A DNA stretch of 64,000 nucleotides, taken from NCBI RefSeq assembly GCF_026965555.1, contig NZ_CP114040.1, positions 1,984,001-2,048,000 of the forward strand. The letters run 5' to 3'. The DNA comes from Nannocystis punicea. GTDB lineage: Bacteria > Myxococcota_A > Polyangia > Nannocystales > Nannocystaceae. Position 1 is the stretch's first letter; each line of letters starts with the position of its first letter. Shown in pieces: positions 38,601 through 47,436 of the stretch. Both the position numbers and the translations under genes were made by a program. The notes under the pieces are model-generated. The model saw only the letters and a list, made by a program, of their open reading frames with translations. It was not told where the DNA came from and did not search any database.

Positions 38601-41526
38601 CAGGTCCATGCGAGCCGGCGAGAGGGGCGGCGGTCGCAGTCTGATGATCCTTCGCGCCTCCGACACCAGCGATGTGGGCGCCGGTCGGCGGGTGGCTGTC
38701 CTTTCGGGCATGTTCCCGGGGACCGTCGAGGGCGCTGCTCGTCGCGGTCTGGTGGTCCTTCTCGGCAGGGCCGCCGAGGTCGGCGACGGGAGCATCGGTG
38801 AGGCTGTCCTTTTGGGCAGCTGACTGGGGACCGACGAGGGCGCTGCGGGTCGCGGCCTGGTGCTCCTTCGCGGCGGAGCCTCCGATACCGGTGGCGGTAG
38901 TGCCGGCCGGCGTGCCAGCGAGAGAGCCGCGGGTCGCCAGCCGGTGCTCCTGCGCGGCGAGGCCTTCGGTGCCGGCGACGGCTGCGCCGGTCGGGGTGAT
39001 GCTGTCTTTTGGGGCATGTCCAGGGAGATCGGCGCCGGCGTCCGACGGTGAAGTGTCCTTTGGGGCATGTCCTTCGGGGCTCGTTTGTGACATGTCCTTC
39101 TGGGCATGTCCTTTGGGGCCGGCGGCGAGCGCGGGGTCGCCGGGCAGGCTCTCGCGCATGCCCGGGGCGCGGACGGCGGCGGACACTGCGACGGTGGGGC
39201 CGCCGGCGGCGACGCGGACCTCGAGGGCGCGGGCGCGGAGGTCGAGGGGGAGGAGGACGCTGGTCGGGGGGCCGACGCGCGGGCTGTCGTCGAGGGGGAC
39301 CGCGGTGGAGTCGACGGGGCGCAGCTCGACGCTGATGCTCCGGCGCAGGCCGGTGTCGGTCTTGACGATCAGGTCGACGCGGGTCGGGGCCTCGGCGTCG
39401 AGGGCGCGGATGTCGACGCGGGCGTGGGCCGGCTCGCCGGGGAGGAGGAAGCGGGCCGCGTGGTCGTCGTCGGCGGGCCACAGGCGGAGCAGGCGGGCGT
39501 CGGGGGCGCGCGGGGGCGTGGGCGTCAGCGACGACCACACCTCGCTGCCGCTCGGCCCGGCGACGGTCAGGGCGTGTGAGCCGGGCGGCAGCGCCAGCTC
39601 GAGCAGCTCGAGCGGGGCGAGCGGCAGGGTCCGCCAGCGCTCCTCGTCGACGGTCACGGTCAGGCCGGCGTCGGCCCGGGCGTACAGGCGCAGCAGGGCC
39701 GGGCGGGCCGGGGCCTCGGGCAGCGCGCGGGCCAGGACCGTTTGGACATGTCCGTTCGGACATGTCCAAAGCGACGCGCTGGTCGGCGCCCGCGCCGGGT
39801 CGTCGGGCAGGCGCTCGATCCACGTCAGCGGCGCCGGCCCGTCGTCGCCCGGCAGCAGCGCCGACCATCGCGTCGCCTGCCAGTGGTCGCGGTAGGCCGC
39901 GCGCAGCTCGGCGTCGTAGGGGTCGAGCCGGCGGGCCCGCTCGAACAGCGCCAGCATCGGGCTCGGCAGCGGCAGCGGCGGGCCGTCGAGCAGGCGGGCG
40001 GCGGCGGCCAGGGCCCTGGCGGGCGCCTCGCTCGGACGGGGGCCGAGCAGGCGGCGGGCGAGGCCGGCGTCGTCTGTCCCTTCGAGCAGGTCGATGCCGG
40101 CGGCCCGACCGCGCGCGGCGAGGTCGCGGTCCTTGACCGCGTCGGCGGTGCGGGCCAGCGACCAGGCGAGCTTGTGCCGGCGGGCCGGCGAGAGGTCGTC
40201 CTGCCGGGCCAGCAGCCAGTCGTGCGCGAGGGCCAGCGGGGGCGGGTTCGGCCGCTTGAGGGCGGGCAGCGGGCGGCCCTCGACCTGCGCGAACAGGGCG
40301 TCGACCAGGGGGGCCCGGGGCGAGCGCGAGCGGGCCAGGGCGCGCCGACCGATCCGCAGCAGATCGTCGGCGCCCTCGCGGCGCACCGCGGTGGCGAACC
40401 GCTCGAGGGTCTGGCCGACGCGGACCTGCAGGAGCGCGGCGTCGCCGTCGAGGTGCAGGTGGTAGGTGTGCTCGCCGGGGGCCAGCGGCACGGCGAGGTC
40501 GCGCTCGGGGCCGCCGACGCGGCACTCGACGGCGTCGGGCGGGCACGGCGTCTCGGGGGCCAGGCGCTCGCGGACCAGCCGGCGGCCGTCGGCGTGGACG
40601 GAGATGCTGGCCTTCGGGTCCTGTCCCAAGAGTCTGGCGGAGATCCACGCCACCCCGGGGCCGGTCATGCGCAGGTCCCAGGTGCGGTCGCCGGCGGTGC
40701 GCTGGAACGGGCGGCCGTCGAGGTCGACGGTGGCGGCGCCGGCCAGCGGGCGCGGGGCCGTCTCCAGCGCGAAGGCCGGGCGACCGGGCGGGCGCAGGGC
40801 GGTGATCCGCTGGACCGCGGCGGCGCCGCGCCAGGCCTTGACGGCTGCCTGAAGGGACATGTCCTTCGGGTCACTCGAGATCAGAGCCGCGGCGATGGCC
40901 GCGTCGGCCAGGAGCTCGCGGCGCAGGTCGGCGAAGGCCGGCAGGTCGGGCAGCGGCGGCGGCGGGCCGCCGCGCTCGATCCACTCGAGGGCCGCGCCGA
41001 TCACGTGCTCCCAGATCAGCTCGCCGGTGCGGGCGGCGGGGGCCAGGGCGGTGATCCGCGTCGGCTCGGCGGCGCTGACCAGCCAGTCGCCGGCGCCGCC
41101 CGGGGGATGTTCCAAGAGCCATGTCCCCGGGGCCACCTCGAGCGCGGGCTCGAGGACCGCGGCGCGGCCGGCCTCGGCGGCGCCGGAGCGGCGCCAGAAC
41201 TTCAGCGGCGCCGGCCGGCCCGCGCCGCGCACCGGCTCGGCGCGGACCTGCAGGACCGCGAGGGAGCCGAGTTTGATAATTGCGCCGGCTTCGGGGCCGA
41301 CGACGACGCTGGTGGCGGTGGCCGCCTCGGGCGTCGGGGTCGCGGTCCACGGCGCGGCGCCGGTCAGCGCCACCGGCACGATCTCGACCGGGCGCCACTC
41401 GACGGCGGCGCGCACCGCCGGGTCGGCGAGGGGCGCGGCGGCGCGGCCCGGGCGGGCGCTGGCGCCGTGGGGGATCAGCGCGACGGCGGCGAGGAGCCAC
41501 GAGGCGATGCGGAGAGGGGTGGACAC
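35689..41526 (-). CDS. giant secreted protein with C-terminal outer-membrane barrel
   Basis: About 1,945 residues. I place the start at GTG 41526: AGGAG lies seven bases upstream and it gives a clean signal peptide (ASWLLAAVALIPHGASA). A TTG at 41577 would add 17 poor residues. The protein has helical, TPR-like and strand-rich segments with no named domain. A low-complexity stretch (about 800-980) is built from palindrome-derived repeats (GHAPKDS, KEHQAATRSAL). The last 300 residues alternate aromatic and polar strands typical of an outer-membrane barrel (YVDLHLGTDDLED, LRPRVSGIVRLGWA, GALALYGRVVPEFALDY, RSRILAGLGVGIWVTDGVRIAFGVR in pieces). Its last codon shares ATGA with the ligase gene, so it is made together with it. 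I infer an export channel or surface scaffold for the polymer. Confidence 0.82.
36890..36901. repeat. in-gene palindrome GGGACATGTCCC
   Basis: A perfect 12-bp palindrome translated within SGHVPSGLSP, in the giant barrel-protein gene. Confidence 0.65.
38059..38072. repeat. in-gene palindrome
   Basis: TGTCC-CCGA-GGACA, translated within SAMSSGTAF of the giant barrel-protein gene. The flanking region also repeats SPDPKAAAKAPESR twice. Confidence 0.65.
38516..39115. repeat. palindrome-centred tandem expansion inside the giant gene
   Basis: About eight units of 100-120 bases, each opening with CTGTCC(T/C)TTTSGGGCA-type hairpins (TGTCC starts at 38517, 38589, 38697, 38805, 39003, 39018, 39054, 39093 and 39108, all in one reading phase). 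They encode repeats like GPREHARKDSHPPTGAHIAG and AKDHQTATAAPLAG. This is an intragenic minisatellite built around the palindrome. Confidence 0.75.
39741..39770. repeat. longest perfect hairpin of the palindrome family
   Basis: A 13-bp perfect stem (TTTGGACATGTCC and its complement) around a GTTC loop. It is translated within the giant barrel-protein gene as LWTCPNGHVQTV. The inner 10 bp on each side are themselves the palindrome GGACATGTCC. Confidence 0.85.
40074..40089. repeat. in-gene palindrome
   Basis: CTGTCC-CTTC-GAGCAG, translated within IDLLEGTDDAG of the giant barrel-protein gene. Confidence 0.55.
40851..40870. repeat. in-gene palindrome
   Basis: GAAGG-GACATGTC-CTTC, a long near-perfect palindrome, translated within SSDPKDMSLQAAV. 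Confidence 0.65.
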
Positions 41527-41588
41527 GGTGGTGCTCCTGGAGGGAGGGGCCCAGAGCGACGCAGATGTGTTCGACAAAAGTAAATAAG

Positions 41589-41608
41589 GGACATGTTTTA
41601 AAGAACAT
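41589..41608 (-). terminator. palindrome in the only real gap of the operon
   Basis: ACATGTTCTTTAAAACATGT on the minus strand, starting at the stop codon of the hydrolase gene (41610), followed by a T-rich run. With the 83-base gap to the next start it may act as an attenuator or processing hairpin that lowers expression of the last two genes. Confidence 0.5.
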
Positions 41609-41609
41609 G

Positions 41610-44606
41610 TCAGAGCGGGCGCTCGGGCGGGACGAGGCCGAGGATCTCGTCGGGGTCGCGGAGGTCGGGGCGGAGCGCCTCGGCCAGGCTGGCCAGGGCC
41701 CGCGCGTCGCGCTGGATCCGCCGGCGCAGCTCGTGCGACAGCTCGAGGTGGACGAAGCGGGCCGCGCCGCCGCGGGCGCGGACCAGCCGGCCCTGGGCGT
41801 TGCTGGTGGCGCCGAGGCGGGTGCGGTCGTCGGGGAACAGGGCGACCTCGATGCCGAGGGCGCCGCGCAGGCGCTGGGCGACCTCGCGGGTGCGGGTGGT
41901 GGCGGCGACGCGGTCGCCGGCGCTGACGACGGCGGCGGGACCGAGTGGGTCGTCGTCCTCGCTGAAGCCGTGGATCTGCACGACCTCGGCGCGCGGCATG
42001 ACGTCGAGCGCGGCGGCGGTGGCGATCGAGAACAGGTGCTCCGGGTTGTGGCAGGGGTCGGCGGGAGCGGCGTCGCGTTCGCGGCGCTCGCCGTCGGTGT
42101 CGAGGTAGCGGTGGACCGTGTTGACGAACAGGGCCCGCGGCCAGCCGTCGCCGCGCAGGGCCAGGGCGAGGGCGATCCGCTCGGTGCCGAGGTCGTGGAA
42201 GGCGTGCGGGGCCTGCAGGATCACCGGGCGCTCGTCGTCGGCCGCGCCGTCATCGTCGACGCGCACGAGGTAGGCGCCGCCGCCGGTCTGCTGGGTCTTC
42301 GGCTCGACGGCCGCGAGCAGGCGCTGGCCCGAGACGTACCAGGCGTGGACCTCGTAGCCGGCCGCCCAGGCGAGCTCGCCGAGGGCCTCGGGCTCGGGCG
42401 TCGGCGCGGCCAGGAGGCCGCGCATCAGCGCCTCGAAGGCGGCCGTCCGCTCGGGCGTGGGCGGGACGTAGAAGGGCGGCGGCGGCTCGGTCCACAGCCG
42501 GTGTCGGAGCTCGGTCGGGTCGATCATGGTGAAGGCGTCGAGCGGGCGCGCGGGCGGCCGCGGGCGCCCGCCGGTGAGCGCGGCCGAGGCCGGCTGGTCT
42601 TCGGGACCTGCCCAGGGGGGCATGTCCGATCGGGCAGTCGTGGCGGCGCGGGCGCCAGAGCGGTGAGGGTCGTCGGCCTGGGGGTCGGCGCAGTCGCAGG
42701 CGCGGCCCTGGCAGCCCGCCGCCAGCGCCAGCAGTGCGGCCCAGCGGACACGCGCGGGCGTGCGGCGGGGGGGCTGGCGCTCAGGGGAGCGGGTGGAGAG
42801 ATGGGGGTCGGGGCATGGGGCCGCGGGCGAGCCGGCGACCTGTCCCGAGGGATAGGCTGGGAGCGAGGGCTGGCGGGTCGGGTGTCCCGAGGGACAGGCG
42901 AGGACGGATCGCGGGCGAGCGGCCTGTACCGAGGGGAAGCGGGCGGCGGGTCGGCGGGCGACGGCGGGCGACGGGCAGGCTGTCGGTGAGCGAGCGGGAC
43001 AGGGGAGGCGCGACGGCCGGCGAGCGACATGTCCGAGGGGACATGCGGCGAGCGCGGACGGGCGAGCGGCCTGTCCCGAGGGATAGGTGTCGGCGGTGGC
43101 CATGCGAGCGAGCTGCCCCGCGGAACCAACGGCGCCCGGCGGGCGGGCGGTGTGTCCCGAGGGACAGGTGTCGATCGCGGGCGGACGGGCGACGGGTGCG
43201 GCGGACGGGCGAGCGGTGTGTCTTGAGGGACAGGTGCCGAGCGCGGGCGGAGGAGCGACGGGTGCGGCGGGCGGGCGAGCGGTGTGTCCCGAGGGACAGG
43301 TGCCGAATGTGGGCGGAGGGGCGACGGGTGGCGAGGGAGCGGCGGGCGGGCGAGTGGTGTGTCCCGAGGGACAGGTGCCGAGCGCGGGCGGACGGGCGAC
43401 GGGTGGCGAGGGAGCGGCGAGCGGGCGAGCGGTGTGTCCCGCGGGACAGGTGTCGGGCGCGGGCTTACGGGCGACGGGTGGCGAGGGAGCGGCGGGCGGG
43501 CGAGTGGTGTGTCCCGAGGGACAGGTGCCGAGCGCGGGCGGACGGGTGACGGGTGCCGGGGGAGCGGCGAGCGGGCGGGCGGTGTGTCCCGAGGGACAGG
43601 TGCCGAGCGCGGGCGGGCGAGCGGTGTGTCCCGAGGGACAGGTGCCGAGCGCGGGCGGACGGGCGACGGGTGGCGAGGGAGCGGCGGGCGGGCGAGCGGT
43701 GTGTCCCGAGGGACAGGTGCTTATCGCGGGCGGAGGGGCGACGAGTGCCGAGGGTGCGGGCGGGCGGGCGAGCTGTTCCGAGGGATAGGCCGGGACCGAG
43801 GGCGGGCGGGTGGCTTGCGAGGGGATCGCTGGCCGAGGCACGATCTGTCCCCATGGACAGGCAGGGACCGAGGGCGGGCGGGCGTTCGGGGAGGGGGCCG
43901 AGGTCCGAGGCGCGAGCTGTCCCGAGGGATAGGCGGGGACCCCGGGCAGGCGAGCGGACGGTCCAGAGGGGGCGGGGTCGGCCGGCGGGCGAGCGACCAG
44001 GCCCCAGGGATAGGCGGGGACGGCGGGTGGTCGAGCGGGCTGTCCCGCTGGACGGGTGAGGTCGGCGGATGCGCGCGCGCTGGGCCCCGGGGGACAGGCA
44101 GGAGCCGTCGACCGGAGATCGATCTGCCCCGCGGGACTGCCATGAACAGTCGGCGGGCGAGCGACCGGATTCCGGGGATGAACCGGGACCGAGGGCGGGC
44201 GAGCGGCCGGTCCGGAGGGGGCGGGGTCGGCCGGCGTACGAGCGATCTGTCCCCAGGGATAGGCGGGGACCGCCGGCGGGCGAGCGAGCTGCTTCGACGG
44301 GCGAGCGGGGACCGCAGGCGGGCGAGCGAGCTGTCCCGAGGGATAGGGAGGGACCGGGGGCGCGAGCTGTCCCGAAGGACATGGGGATGTCGACGGGCGA
44401 GCGAGCTGTCCGGCGCCGCGAGGGCTCGATGGCCCGGTGGGGGCCGGGGTCGCGGGCTGCGCCGGCGGGCCGCCGGGGCTCGCGGGCTCGCGGGGAGCAT
44501 GTCCGGAGGGACAGGTCGCGGCCGTCTCGGATATCATGGTGTCCTGAAGGACATGCCCGGAGAGACATGTGTCGGCGCCGTGCATCGGGGTGAAGTCAGT
44601 CGTCAT
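41610..44606 (-). CDS. putative hydrolase with a palindrome-derived N-terminal repeat domain
   Basis: 998 residues from ATG 44606, which overlaps the previous gene by 11 nt. Residues 1-610 are a Pro/Ala/Arg-rich array of units such as TCPSGHTARPPAAPSPP and VPAYPSGQLARPP, each Cys/Tyr-Pro-Ser-Gly core being a translated palindrome. A lipoprotein-like signal follows (RWAALLALAAGC, Cys632), then a Cys-rich patch. Folded enzyme-like sequence runs from about 690: PVILQAPHAFHDLGTERIAL, FVNTVHRYL, HNPEHLFSIATAAALD and VVQIHGF, whose spaced His/Asp/Glu suggest a metal-dependent hydrolase. I cannot name the family. In the operon it could trim or release the polymer. No in-frame ATG, GTG or TTG lies between the repeats and the lipobox, so the repeat domain must be translated or the gene is broken. 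Confidence 0.72.
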   Translation of the reverse strand: MTTDFTPMHGADTCLSGHVLQDTMISETAATCPSGHAPREPASPGGPPAQPATPAPTGPSSPRGAGQLARPSTSPCPSGQLAPPVPPYPSGQLARPPAVPARPSKQLARPPAVPAYPWGQIARTPADPAPSGPAARPPSVPVHPRNPVARPPTVHGSPAGQIDLRSTAPACPPGPSARASADLTRPAGQPARPPAVPAYPWGLVARPPADPAPSGPSARLPGVPAYPSGQLAPRTSAPSPNARPPSVPACPWGQIVPRPAIPSQATRPPSVPAYPSEQLARPPAPSALVAPPPAISTCPSGHTARPPAAPSPPVARPPALGTCPSGHTARPPALGTCPSGHTARPLAAPPAPVTRPPALGTCPSGHTTRPPAAPSPPVARKPAPDTCPAGHTARPLAAPSPPVARPPALGTCPSGHTTRPPAAPSPPVAPPPTFGTCPSGHTARPPAAPVAPPPALGTCPSRHTARPSAAPVARPPAIDTCPSGHTARPPGAVGSAGQLARMATADTYPSGQAARPSALAACPLGHVARRPSRLPCPARSPTACPSPAVARRPAARFPSVQAARPRSVLACPSGHPTRQPSLPAYPSGQVAGSPAAPCPDPHLSTRSPERQPPRRTPARVRWAALLALAAGCQGRACDCADPQADDPHRSGARAATTARSDMPPWAGPEDQPASAALTGGRPRPPARPLDAFTMIDPTELRHRLWTEPPPPFYVPPTPERTAAFEALMRGLLAAPTPEPEALGELAWAAGYEVHAWYVSGQRLLAAVEPKTQQTGGGAYLVRVDDDGAADDERPVILQAPHAFHDLGTERIALALALRGDGWPRALFVNTVHRYLDTDGERRERDAAPADPCHNPEHLFSIATAAALDVMPRAEVVQIHGFSEDDDPLGPAAVVSAGDRVAATTRTREVAQRLRGALGIEVALFPDDRTRLGATSNAQGRLVRARGGAARFVHLELSHELRRRIQRDARALASLAEALRPDLRDPDEILGLVPPERPL
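42841..44544. repeat. phase-locked palindrome minisatellite (over 20 units)
   Basis: Units centre on TGTCCCGAGGGACAG. In the best-kept part TGTCC begins at 43153, 43219, 43285, 43360, 43435, 43510, 43585, 43627 and 43702: steps of 66, 66, 75, 75, 75, 75, 42 and 75 bases. Older units occur at 42841, 42883, 43030, 43072, 43774, 43846, 43918, 44041, 44248, 44332, 44368, 44407 and 44500. All 22 start in the same codon phase of the hydrolase gene. One further copy at 44540 is in another phase. Inter-hairpin sequence is repeated too (GCGCGGGCGGACGGGCGACG). Confidence 0.9.
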
Positions 44607-47436
44607 GGCCGAGCTCGAGATCGGGGGTGGCGCCGCGGCTGTTGGGGGCCTCGCGGAACAGGCGCAGCCACACGGGGGCGCCGCTCTCGCGGTGGAAGGT
44701 GACGGAGTGGCGGCCGGGGGCGAGGTCGTCGCCGAGGCGGATGGTGAAGGTGGTGCGCTGGGCGCGGACGGGGGTGTCGCGGTCGCTCCGCAGCAGCTCG
44801 GCGCCGGAGTCGGGGATCAGGACCACCGAGTGCTCGGCCTGCGAGACGTTGACGCCGCGGCCGCCGTGGCGCTTGGGGGCGCCGCTGTCGATCGCGACCC
44901 GCAGCGAAGTCGCGGTGGTCGGAGCGGCCTCGAGCCAGTAGACGACGACGTGCAGGGCCTCGACGGCGCCGGCGCGCTTGGGCACGTCGACCGTCAGCGG
45001 GTTGTCGGCGAGGCGGTAGATCTGGCGCGCGGTGTAGATCGGCGCGCCGGAGAGGGTGGGTCGGTTGACGAGGATGCGCACGGATTCCGGACCTGAGGAC
45101 CACATGAGGGACACGAGCCCGCCCTTGGGCCGCGCGATCCGGCGGCTCTCGGCGCGGGCGGTGATCAGCCAGTCGTCGTCGACTTCGTTGAGCTGCAGGA
45201 AGATGTTCTGGCCGAGCGCGCGCACGCCGGCGCCGATGGCGTGGTAGCGCATGCGCGTCGGGCGGGCGAAGCCGCGGCGGAGGTCGATCTTCTCGACGAC
45301 GTCGGGGCGCAGCACCGAGACCTCGCCGGGGCCCCAGTTGGCGATGGCCTCGTCGCGGCGCGACGGCGGGACCAGCTCGAGGATGTCGAGCCGCTGGGCC
45401 CCGCCGCGCGGGCGCGTGGTGATCCACGGGCCCTCGGTGGACGGGCGCGGCGGCTCGTACTCGCGGCGGATCTGCGCCTGCAGCGGCATCACCTGGCCGG
45501 CCGCTCGCCGCAGCGCGTGGTCCTCCGAGCGCAGCGGGAACCACCGGTCGCGCCGGCGCGGGGCGTAGCGCCAGCGCTCGTCGTCGACCACCACCTGGTC
45601 GTAAGGCCAGACCCATGGCGAGCCGCCGACCTCGTCGGCCGGCGGCGGCAGGACGGTGCGGACGTCGAGCAGCGCCGGCGCGCCGCCGGCCAGCTGCAGG
45701 CGCACGGCCTCGGGCGGGGCCAGGAGGCGCAGCGAGACCGGCTCGCTGATCGGGCGCTCGGCGAGGGCGAGGCCGAGGGCGGGCATCAGCGACGGGACCT
45801 GGCCGTCGTCCTCGTCGGCGCTGGCGCCGGCCGACTCGGCGAAGAACGACGACGGCTGGCGGGCCCGGTCGAACTGCGAGAAGCCGGTCGGCTCGGCCAG
45901 CAGCTCCTCGGCGGCGATCACCCGGCCGCGGGCGTCGAGGAACTCGAGGCCGAGGCGGACCGGGGCGACGACGCCGAACGAGCGCACGTCGAAGCGCAGG
46001 GTCCGGGTGTAGATGTCCTTCGGGCCGACCAGGTTGAACGACAGCGGGGCGATGTCGGGGCCGATCCGGTAGAGCGGCAGGGTCCGCAGGTCGACGGGGA
46101 TCAGCGCCGAGGGCGGCGGCGGCGGGGTCGTGAGGGTGCAGGCGGCGCGGTGGGTCAGGCGAGCGTTGGCGCAGCCGCTGCGCTCGGTCTCGGCGGGCAG
46201 GCGCAGGGCGGCGAAGGTCGACTCGCGCGCGGTCTCGTAGGCGGCCTCGTCGGCGTTCGGGTGGCGCGCGCCGTCGCTGGCGACGACCTGGACGTCGGCC
46301 GCGCCGACGGCGGTCGACACCTCGATCGCGGTCCAGCCGGACGTCAGCGGGACCGCCTGCTCCTGCCAGGCGTCGGTGATCGGGATCGACAGCAGCGACA
46401 CCGCCGAGGCCTGCGGCACCGGGTCCGGGCCGGCCGGGAACGGGCCCAGCCAGCGGGTGCGCACGGCTATCTCCTGGGGCATGTCCGTAGAGACAGTCGC
46501 GGTCCCGCGGGTGCGCACGGTCGCGGTGCCCGGGCCGAGCAGGTGCACCACCGCGGCCTGGCCGGGGGCGATCGCCAGCGCGGGCGGCTCGGGGGGCGGC
46601 GGCGCAGGCGGCGGGCCGGCGGCCACGTAGACGCTCTCGCCGCGGTAGTCGATGCCGGCGCGGCCCTCGGCGGGCATGCGCTCCCACGCCTCGGCCTCGG
46701 CGTGGGCCCGGTGGGCCTCGCGCAGCGCGTGCCACGGGAGGAAGGTGGAGGCGGCCAGGCGGGCCTTGCCGAGCGCGGCCTGGGTGGCGCTGCGGCGCAG
46801 GCTCTCGCCGGCCAGGCCGAGGTCGACGCGGCGGTGGGCGCGGACGAGGGCGCTCGGGTTGTTGAAGGGGACGGCGATCTTGTTGCCGTCGCTGCCGAGG
46901 ATACCTGTCTCTTCGGACAGCCTCAGCTCGAGCGTCGAGCCGGGCGGGCAGCTCGGCAGCGACAGCTCGAGGCCGGCGCTGTCGGACAGCTCGTAGCGGT
47001 GGTCGGCGGCGAACGCGGCCTCGTAGATCCACCCGCCCTCGCTGTAGCCGGCCTTGGTCTGGTCTGTCCGATCGGACAGATGGCGGCGCCACAGGACCTC
47101 GCCGTCGGGCGCGCGCAGGGTCGCCTCGATGCCGAACGCGTAGCGGCGGGTCGGCACGTAGGTCTGGTCGCTGGGCAGGACCAGGTGGGCGCTGACGCGG
47201 ACCAGCTCGGGCCCGCCGGGCAGGCGGAAGCGCGGCCCGTGCTCGGGGGTCAGGACGTAGGCGATCATGCGCTCGCTGGTGGCGGTCAGCATGTCGTCGG
47301 CGGCCTCGTCCTCGACCGCGGCCGGCCCGCGGGTGGCGAGGATCACGGCGGTGAGCAGCGCGACCAGGGTCGGCAAGGCGAAGCGGCGGCTGCCGAGAGT
47401 GGCCCCGCGGAGCCACAGCGACGGGTCGGGTTGCAT
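44596..47436 (-). CDS. membrane-anchored secreted protein of the envelope operon
   Basis: 946 residues from ATG 47436, whose A is the last base of the previous stop (TGATG). A single N-terminal helix (LPTLVALLTAVILATRG, about 20-36) anchors or exports it. The rest is strand-rich, with several jelly-roll or Ig-like segments (LVRVSAHLVLPSDQTYVP, PGQAAVVHLLGPGTATVRT, TFTIRLGDDLAPGRHSVTFH) and a Pro-rich linker near 290. No catalytic motif is recognised. Position between the CapC-like and hydrolase genes, with overlapping stops and starts, ties it to the same assembly. It may be a periplasmic adaptor, loosely like PgsA in role, though I see no PgsA sequence match. Confidence 0.8.
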   Translation of the reverse strand: MQPDPSLWLRGATLGSRRFALPTLVALLTAVILATRGPAAVEDEAADDMLTATSERMIAYVLTPEHGPRFRLPGGPELVRVSAHLVLPSDQTYVPTRRYAFGIEATLRAPDGEVLWRRHLSDRTDQTKAGYSEGGWIYEAAFAADHRYELSDSAGLELSLPSCPPGSTLELRLSEETGILGSDGNKIAVPFNNPSALVRAHRRVDLGLAGESLRRSATQAALGKARLAASTFLPWHALREAHRAHAEAEAWERMPAEGRAGIDYRGESVYVAAGPPPAPPPPEPPALAIAPGQAAVVHLLGPGTATVRTRGTATVSTDMPQEIAVRTRWLGPFPAGPDPVPQASAVSLLSIPITDAWQEQAVPLTSGWTAIEVSTAVGAADVQVVASDGARHPNADEAAYETARESTFAALRLPAETERSGCANARLTHRAACTLTTPPPPPSALIPVDLRTLPLYRIGPDIAPLSFNLVGPKDIYTRTLRFDVRSFGVVAPVRLGLEFLDARGRVIAAEELLAEPTGFSQFDRARQPSSFFAESAGASADEDDGQVPSLMPALGLALAERPISEPVSLRLLAPPEAVRLQLAGGAPALLDVRTVLPPPADEVGGSPWVWPYDQVVVDDERWRYAPRRRDRWFPLRSEDHALRRAAGQVMPLQAQIRREYEPPRPSTEGPWITTRPRGGAQRLDILELVPPSRRDEAIANWGPGEVSVLRPDVVEKIDLRRGFARPTRMRYHAIGAGVRALGQNIFLQLNEVDDDWLITARAESRRIARPKGGLVSLMWSSGPESVRILVNRPTLSGAPIYTARQIYRLADNPLTVDVPKRAGAVEALHVVVYWLEAAPTTATSLRVAIDSGAPKRHGGRGVNVSQAEHSVVLIPDSGAELLRSDRDTPVRAQRTTFTIRLGDDLAPGRHSVTFHRESGAPVWLRLFREAPNSRGATPDLELGHDD
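46906..46921. repeat. in-gene palindrome
   Basis: CTGTC-TCTTCG-GACAG, translated within LRLSEETGILG of the membrane-anchored operon protein. A related copy (TGTCCGTAGAGACA) lies at 46482-46495, translated within VSTDMPQE. Confidence 0.6.
47063..47080. repeat. in-gene 18-bp perfect palindrome
   Basis: TCTGTCCGATCGGACAGA, translated as part of HLSDRTDQTKAG. The loop-less centre GATC distinguishes it from the 4-nt-loop copies. Confidence 0.7.

Noticed and set aside
42841..44544. CRISPR-like array of 66/75-bp units
   Set aside because: The spacers are themselves repeats of each other, unit lengths change in threes, and the array lies in a long open gene overlapping its operon neighbour.
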